18,014 bases of DNA from an uncultured Litoreibacter sp. (GTDB lineage: Bacteria; Pseudomonadota; Alphaproteobacteria; Rhodobacterales; Rhodobacteraceae): the NCBI GenBank assembly GCA_937928335.1, contig CALFWN010000072.1:1-18014 (forward strand), given 5' to 3'. This document shows positions 14,159 to 18,014 of the stretch, piece by piece. The notes below the pieces were generated by a model. That model did not search any database. It saw only the letters and a list, made by a program, of their open reading frames with translations, and was not told the DNA's origin. How positions within the stretch are numbered: position 1 is the stretch's first letter; every line of letters begins with the position of its first letter. Position numbers and translations under genes: made by a program.

Positions 14159-15731
14159 CATGGCCCATCATATGCATGAAGTCATAGGAGCCCGCCAGCG
14201 CGTGGTTGGGGTTCTTGACCCCGTTCTGCATGAAATACATGCCCGCCGCCTGCAAATCCTTGGAGGCCGCTTTCAAAGGCGCGATGAACTCCTTGTCAAA
14301 CGCCTCGTCACCGGAGTTTTCCTTGATGAAGGTTTTGACCATCTCGAAGAAGGCCATGACATGTTTGCCGCCATCCTGCGCCAGCTTGCGGCCCACCAGA
14401 TCCAGCGCCTGCACGCCGTTGGCGCCCTCATAGATCATCGCGATCCGGGCGTCGCGGGCGAATTGCGACATGCCCCATTCCTCGATATAGCCGTGGCCGC
14501 CATAGACCTGCTGCGCGGCGGTGGCGTATTCAAAGCCCTTATCCGTCAGGAAGCCCTTGATCACCGGGGTCATCAGCGAGATCAGCCCGTCAGCCTCGGC
14601 ATCCTCGTTCTTATGGGCCCGGTCAATCAGGGATGCGCCCCAGAACACAAAGGCCCGCGCGCCTTCCACGAAGGATTTCTGGTCCATCAGGTTGCGGCGA
14701 ATGTCAGGATGCACGATCAGCGGGTCGGCAGGTTTGTCAGGAAAGGCGTCGCCGGTGACCGCGCGGCCCTGCAGCCGGTCATTGGCGTACCAGGCCGCGT
14801 TTTCATAGGCGACGGCGGCTTGTGCGTAGCCTTGCAGCCCCACGCCCAGACGGGCCTCGTTCATCATGGTGAACATGGCGCGCATCCCTTTATGCTCGGT
14901 GCCCAGCAGGTAGCCGGTGGCCTCGTCATAATTCATCACGCAGGTCGAGTTGCCGTGGATGCCCATCTTTTCTTCGATATTGCCCACCGACACGCCGTTG
15001 CGCTCGCCAAGGCTGCCATCGTCATTGACCATGAATTTCGGCACGATGAACAGCGACACGCCCTTGATGCCTTCGGGGCCGCCCTCGATCTTGGCCAGAA
15101 CCAGATGGATGATGTTGTCGGCCATGTCATGCTCGCCCGCCGAGATGAAAATCTTCTGGCCGGAGATCTTGTAGCTGCCGTCGCTTTGCGGGGCGGCCTT
15201 GGTGCGCATGAGCCCGAGATCGGTGCCGCAATGGGGCTCGGTGAGGTTCATGGTGCCGGTCCAGTCGCAGGACACCATCTTGGGCAGATAGGTCTGCTTT
15301 TGCTCATCGGTGCCGTGGGCGTGGATGGCGGAATAGGCGCCATGCGTCAGGCCCTGATACATGTTGAAGGCCATGTTGGCCGACACCATCATCTCGCCGA
15401 CCGCGGTGCCCATCAGGTAGGGCAGGCCCTGGCCGCCATAATCAGGGTCGCAATCCAGCGCGGTCCAGCCGCCCTCCTTCATCTGGTCGAAGGCCGCTTT
15501 GAACCCTTTGGGGGTGCGCACCACGCCGTTTTCCAGCACGCAGCCCTCCTGGTCGCCGACCGCGTTGAGGGGTTGCAGCACCTCGGAGGAGATCTTGCCG
15601 GCCTCCTCCAATATGGCGGAGGTGAAATCCGCGTCCAGCTCGTCATATCCCGGCACGTCCTGTTTGGTCACATCAAGGACTTCGTGCAGTACGAATTGCA
15701 TGTCTTTCACTGGGGCGGTGTAGGTCGGCAT
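14001..15731 (-). CDS. Large acyl-CoA dehydrogenase (DmdC-like family), C-terminus altered by duplication
   Basis: The gene encodes 576 residues from the ATG at 15729-15731, preceded by a strong GGAGGAA. The N-terminus [19 protein letters not shown] is typical of the roughly 600-residue acyl-CoA dehydrogenases with an extra C-terminal domain. That family includes FadE-type enzymes and DmdC, the 3-methylmercaptopropionyl-CoA dehydrogenase of DMSP catabolism. The FAD and substrate segments [19 protein letters not shown] (161-179) and [15 protein letters not shown] (187-201) are present. The likely catalytic base is Glu435 in [18 protein letters not shown]; from memory, the reported base of Roseobacter DmdC has the same number. 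It oxidises an acyl-CoA to the 2-enoyl-CoA. The last 20 residues are replaced by SVLA after a frameshifting duplication; the catalytic core is untouched, so activity is probably kept. It starts 19 nt after the first MerR gene. Confidence 0.93.
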   Translation of the reverse strand: MPTYTAPVKDMQFVLHEVLDVTKQDVPGYDELDADFTSAILEEAGKISSEVLQPLNAVGDQEGCVLENGVVRTPKGFKAAFDQMKEGGWTALDCDPDYGGQGLPYLMGTAVGEMMVSANMAFNMYQGLTHGAYSAIHAHGTDEQKQTYLPKMVSCDWTGTMNLTEPHCGTDLGLMRTKAAPQSDGSYKISGQKIFISAGEHDMADNIIHLVLAKIEGGPEGIKGVSLFIVPKFMVNDDGSLGERNGVSVGNIEEKMGIHGNSTCVMNYDEATGYLLGTEHKGMRAMFTMMNEARLGVGLQGYAQAAVAYENAAWYANDRLQGRAVTGDAFPDKPADPLIVHPDIRRNLMDQKSFVEGARAFVFWGASLIDRAHKNEDAEADGLISLMTPVIKGFLTDKGFEYATAAQQVYGGHGYIEEWGMSQFARDARIAMIYEGANGVQALDLVGRKLAQDGGKHVMAFFEMVKTFIKENSGDEAFDKEFIAPLKAASKDLQAAGMYFMQNGVKNPNHALAGSYDFMHMMGHVCLGLMWTRMAKAAKLALEAGASDTEFYETKIATGRYYMVRQLPATAMSVLA

Positions 15732-15750
15732 AGTTCCTCCGGTCGGTGTG

Positions 15751-16161
15751 TTAGCCCGCTGCGGCGCGGGGGGTGGTGTCTTTCTCCAGCGAGGCGAGCA
15801 TCTTTTCGCCCCAGCGCAGTTGCACGCTGAGCTCTTCGATGGCGTCTCCCAATTCGTCACGCTGTCGGATCATATCCGCCAGCCTAGCTTGGCCGATTTC
15901 GTATGTCTTGGCCAGTTGGGTCGCCTGCTGGTCGTCGAGGTGGTACATGTCCAGAAGCTGGCGGATCTCTTCGAGCGAGAAACCAAAGCGTTTGCCGCGC
16001 ATGATCAGCTTCAGCCGGGCGCGGTCGCTTTTGTTATACAGCCGCCGCTGGCCGTCCCGTGTCGGGAAGATCAGCTCCTTGGCCTCATAAAAGCGCAAGG
16101 CGCGGGGGGTGACCCCAAAGGCGTCGCACATTTCGCGGATCGTCATAATTTCCTCGGTCAT
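15751..16161 (-). CDS. MerR-family regulator, LiuR type (first copy)
   Basis: The gene encodes 136 residues from the ATG at 16159-16161; methionine 6 is another possible start. The winged-helix DNA-binding domain is clear: [20 protein letters not shown] is the helix-turn-helix, followed by the wing [18 protein letters not shown] and [20 protein letters not shown] long amphipathic helix (about 88-125) then forms the dimer coiled coil. The metal-ligand cysteines of MerR/CueR/ZntR are absent. The pattern RFYEA..L..P.R.G..R.Y......RLKLI.RGKR.GFSL is close to LiuR, a regulator of branched-chain amino-acid and fatty-acid degradation in proteobacteria. It heads the beta-oxidation cluster, which it probably controls together with itself. 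It shares well over half of its first 75 residues with the second MerR protein. Confidence 0.92.
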   Translation of the reverse strand: MTEEIMTIREMCDAFGVTPRALRFYEAKELIFPTRDGQRRLYNKSDRARLKLIMRGKRFGFSLEEIRQLLDMYHLDDQQATQLAKTYEIGQARLADMIRQRDELGDAIEELSVQLRWGEKMLASLEKDTTPRAAAG

Positions 16162-16248
16162 GGTGTCGTCCTCACATTGCCGAAACTTATACGTCTGTCG
16201 TGTCAGTACGGCTGATCTGAGAGTAACACCTGCATCTTACAACTCGTG

Positions 16249-16264
16249 TTGACGTTAACGTAAA
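16249..16264. promoter_or_regulatory. Candidate LiuR-type operator TTGACGTTAACGTAAA
   Basis: TTGACGTTAACGTAAA is a palindrome with a perfect ACGTTAACGT core and one mismatched outer pair. It lies about 88 nt upstream of the first MerR start. On the minus strand it overlaps a possible -35 (TTTACG), with TAAGAT 19 nt further on, the long spacer common at MerR-controlled promoters. A further TGACGTCA palindrome lies at 16272-16279. The similarity to the site at 16880 supports a shared regulator. Confidence 0.6.
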
Positions 16265-16376
16265 TGAAACGTGACGTCATTCCGCATATGACGAAATATC
16301 GGCAAAGCTCGGCCCGACCAGCACGACATTTTCTGTCGCGACCAAAGCGCTTTGAACGCATATATATAAGGGGAAG

Positions 16377-16394
16377 TGACGCGGCTTTGCGTCA
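16377..16394. other. Inverted repeat TGACGC-N6-GCGTCA between the MerR genes
   Basis: TGACGC and GCGTCA form 6-bp arms around a 6-nt spacer, 38 nt downstream of the second MerR stop; CATATA (16359-16364) and TATATG (16395-16400) can extend the pairing with a bulge. It could be the terminator of the second MerR transcript, though no T-run follows, or a third TGACG-type regulator site. The rest of the 270-nt gap (16162-16431) is AT-richer than its surroundings and has no gene. Confidence 0.35.
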
Positions 16395-16431
16395 TATATG
16401 AGTTTTGGATGCTAAAAAGATGTCCCTTGGG

Positions 16432-16809
16432 TCAACTTGCCTTGAGATCACGTTCAACGCAGTCGCGAAGCTCCTGTAACTCGGCAATGGCTTCCTCGAT
16501 CTGGCGGTTTCGTGATTGCAATTCCTCCAGCTGGGCGTCCGCCAGCTCGATCCAGGCGGTCATCTGCGTCTGATTCTGGTGGTCGGTATTGTAGAGGTCG
16601 AGCCATTGCCGGATGTCCTCAAGGGAAAAGCCAAACCGGCGGCCCCGCATGATCAGCTCCATCCGGGCGATCTCGCGGGCATGGTAGAACCGCGCCCGGC
16701 CGTCGCGCTCCGGCTGGAGCAGCTCAATATATTCGTAATACCGCAATGTCCGGGGTGTGACGTCAAATTTGGCGCACATTTCCTTGAAGGTGAGGCGGGT
16801 TTCGGACAT
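16432..16809 (-). CDS. MerR-family regulator, LiuR type (second copy)
   Basis: The gene encodes 125 residues from the ATG at 16807-16809. The helix-turn-helix LTFKEMCAKFDVTPRTLRYY is followed by the wing DGRARFYHAREIARMELI and RGRRFGFSLEDIRQWLDLY, then a long coiled-coil helix (about 80-122) rich in Glu and Gln. As in the first copy, no metal-binding cysteine pair is present, so an acyl-CoA or similar organic ligand is more likely than a metal. The two MerR proteins are clear paralogues. This gene is divergent from the two thioesterase genes across a 168-nt gap that holds a near-perfect TTGACGT/ACGTCAA palindrome, so it probably regulates itself and the thioesterases. It may also bind the sites upstream of the first copy. 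Confidence 0.92.
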   Translation of the reverse strand: MSETRLTFKEMCAKFDVTPRTLRYYEYIELLQPERDGRARFYHAREIARMELIMRGRRFGFSLEDIRQWLDLYNTDHQNQTQMTAWIELADAQLEELQSRNRQIEEAIAELQELRDCVERDLKAS

Positions 16810-16879
16810 AGGTAAAAGCGGGTCTTTCTTGGCAGGCCCCCTTATATTGCCGCGCGAAACGCGTTTTGCCTAGTAGAAA

Positions 16880-16894
16880 TTGACGTAACGTCAA
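16880..16894. promoter_or_regulatory. Candidate LiuR-type operator TTGACGTAACGTCAA
   Basis: TTGACGT-A-ACGTCAA has two perfect 7-bp arms around one central base, extended by A/T on each side (16879, 16895). It lies 71 nt upstream of the second MerR start on one side and 83 nt before the first thioesterase ATG on the other, so it could serve both divergent promoters. It shares TTGACGT and the ACGT-AA-ACGT layout with the site at 16249. Confidence 0.6.
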
Positions 16895-16977
16895 TGTGAC
16901 TTTTTGACTTTCGTGAAGTTCGGTCTTGCGGGGCCTTGCTCGGGCGGCGTTAGATATGCGGGCTGACCTAGCCAGAA

Positions 16978-17445
16978 ATGACCCGTTCCATGCCCGCTGC
17001 AGACCCCGCCAAAATCGCCAGGCAATTCATCGAAGCGATCCCGTTTTCCAAGGCCCTGTCCATGTCGCTTGACGAGATCGGGGAGGGGCGGGCGGTGATC
17101 TCCATGCCCTATGACGCAGAGCTTGTGGGCGATCCCGCCACGGGCGTCATCCACGGCGGGGCGGTCTCGGCGCTGATGGATACATGCAGCGGTGCGGCCG
17201 TGATGAGCCATCCCGATATGCCTGTCTCCACCGCGACCATTGATCTGCGGATCGACTATATGCGTGCGGCGACACCCGGCCAGCGCATCCGCACGGAGGC
17301 GTCCTGCTACCACGTCACCCGCTCCGTCGCCTTTGTGCGCGCCACCGCCTGGGACGAGGATGCCAAGCGCCCCGTGGCCTCCGCCACCGGGGCCTTCACC
17401 TTTCAACGCGCGGAGAAACGCGCCAGGACGGGGGCTGCGTCATGA
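16978..17445 (+). CDS. PaaI-type hotdog thioesterase
   Basis: The gene encodes 155 residues from ATG 16978; a second in-frame ATG at 16990 is possible and neither has a strong Shine-Dalgarno. The hotdog-fold thioesterase pattern is present: an N-terminal helix, RAVISMPYDAELVGDPATGVIHGGAVSALMDTCSG split across strand and central helix (HGG near residue 60, Asp68), and the strand ATIDLRIDYMRAATPG. These resemble PaaI/YbgC-like acyl-CoA thioesterases, in which the HGG region and the helix Asp/Glu carry the catalytic chemistry. It probably hydrolyses an acyl- or aryl-CoA and frees CoA, consistent with the neighbouring beta-oxidation genes. Its stop overlaps the start of the next gene (ATGA), so the two are coupled. 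Confidence 0.9.
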   Translation: MTRSMPAADPAKIARQFIEAIPFSKALSMSLDEIGEGRAVISMPYDAELVGDPATGVIHGGAVSALMDTCSGAAVMSHPDMPVSTATIDLRIDYMRAATPGQRIRTEASCYHVTRSVAFVRATAWDEDAKRPVASATGAFTFQRAEKRARTGAAS

Positions 17446-18005
17446 AGCGTCATGAACCCGTGCAGGTCGTCAAGACCCGCCGCGACGCGCTCCTGGCGCG
17501 GCTTGTCGGCACGGTGCCCTACATTCGGTTTCTGGGCGTCACCATTGACCGGCGCGGCGACGAGCTGACGGCCATGCTGCCCTTTCACCCCAAGCTGGTG
17601 GGCAACCCGGCGCTGCAGGCGCTGCATGGCGGGGCGACCGCGTCCTTTCTGGAAGTGACCTCGATCATCGAACTGAGCTGGGCCTCGCTATGGGCCGATC
17701 TTGAGGCGGGCCATATCGACCCAGAGACCGACACGCTGCCGCCCTTGCCCAAGACCATCGATTTCACCGTGGATTACCTGCGCTCCGGGCTGCCGCGCGA
17801 CGCCTATGCGCGGGCGCGGATCAACCGCTCGGGGCGGCGCTATGCCTCGGTCCATGTCGAGGCGTGGCAGGACAATCGCGCGCGGCTCTTTGCGCAGGCG
17901 ACGGGCCATTTCCTGATGCCCGCGAAAGACGATCCCGCGAAAGAAAACCCCGCGAAAGAAAAGCCTGCCAAAAAAGACCCGGCCAAAGATCAAAGCCGTG
18001 ACTAG
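17442..18005 (+). CDS. Second PaaI-type hotdog thioesterase with Lys-rich repeat tail
   Basis: The gene encodes 187 residues; ATG 17442 overlaps the upstream stop by 4 nt. The core has the hotdog layout: PYIRFLGVTIDRRGDELTAM, then KLVGNPALQALHGGATASFL with HGG and a Glu in the central helix (SFLEVTS), then the strand TIDFTVDYLRSGLP. It is thus a distant paralogue of the preceding gene, and the two could form a heteromeric enzyme (inference). After the core (about residue 158) comes a tail of five P-A-K-x-x units, highly charged and probably disordered, which is unusual for this family. The helix insert ASLWADLEAGHIDPETDTLP between the two core motifs is also longer than in the first copy. The substrate is unknown. 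Confidence 0.88.
   Translation: MKRHEPVQVVKTRRDALLARLVGTVPYIRFLGVTIDRRGDELTAMLPFHPKLVGNPALQALHGGATASFLEVTSIIELSWASLWADLEAGHIDPETDTLPPLPKTIDFTVDYLRSGLPRDAYARARINRSGRRYASVHVEAWQDNRARLFAQATGHFLMPAKDDPAKENPAKEKPAKKDPAKDQSRD
17919..17993 (+). repeat. Five tandem 15-nt units encoding P-A-K-x-x
   Basis: In-frame units PAKDD, PAKEN, PAKEK, PAKKD and PAKDQ lie at 17919-17933, 17934-17948, 17949-17963, 17964-17978 and 17979-17993. They share a (CCN)GC(G/C)AAA core at the DNA level. The array sits at the extreme 3' end of the second thioesterase gene, ending four codons before the TAG stop codon is complete, where unit gain or loss would be tolerated. Confidence 0.9.
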
Positions 18006-18014
18006 CGGGCCTGC

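Noticed and set aside
13380..15830. Long plus-strand open frame of about 816 codons opposite the acyl-CoA dehydrogenase
   Set aside because: It is antisense to a gene with strong family motifs, is His/Gly/Ala/Arg-rich with no recognisable domain, and is the usual mirror effect of high-GC codon use.

Overview
The window looks like chromosomal DNA from an alphaproteobacterium of the Rhodobacteraceae (Roseobacter group). The reasons are high GC with strong third-position GC, many long antisense shadow frames, the families present, and family-typical intergenic repeats of the form GAGTATTTTTGGCAAA. The placement is inferred from content; no rRNA or other taxonomic marker is present. No tRNA, rRNA, CRISPR array, insertion sequence or phage gene was found.

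Left part (1-7143), mostly housekeeping and peripheral metabolism. A left-truncated FAD amino-acid oxidoreductase is translationally coupled to an aldo/keto reductase (minus strand). Next come a lipoprotein with a cryptic Cys-His-Asp triad (plus), an EamA-type exporter (minus), an inositol-monophosphatase family enzyme (plus), the Fe-S/folate protein YgfZ (minus), a TIGR04283-type glycosyltransferase (plus) and a class V alanine/serine-glyoxylate-type aminotransferase (plus). The next 227 bases hold no gene but are packed with hairpins.

Right part (7371-16161), a minus-strand beta-oxidation cluster. In transcription order it runs: LiuR-type MerR regulator, large acyl-CoA dehydrogenase (DmdC-like family), small ribbon-helix-helix-like protein, glutathione S-transferase, small membrane protein, thiolase, cupin, an internally duplicated NTF2-like protein, and the FadB-type enoyl-CoA hydratase/3-hydroxyacyl-CoA dehydrogenase. 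The last five genes are overlapping or almost touching, so they are probably one transcript. The dehydrogenase, hydratase/dehydrogenase and thiolase together supply all four beta-oxidation steps. The cupin and NTF2-like pair, which have no known part in that cycle, sit between thiolase and FadB.

Far right (16162-18005). A second LiuR-type MerR gene is divergent from two coupled hotdog thioesterases. ACGT-containing palindromes lie in front of both MerR genes, which suggests one shared acyl-CoA-responsive regulon.

The strongest structural finding is a 143-bp tandem duplication at the 3' end of the acyl-CoA dehydrogenase gene. It is bounded by CATGGCC microhomology and shifts the frame, replacing the last 20 residues with four. 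The three differences between the copies are all synonymous third-position changes, so the copies probably came from two diverged alleles, either by recombination or by a strain-mixing assembly artefact. Other notable points are the gap-free 159-residue internal duplication of the NTF2-like protein, the Cys-His-Asp pattern in the lipoprotein, and the Lys-rich five-residue repeat tail on the last thioesterase.
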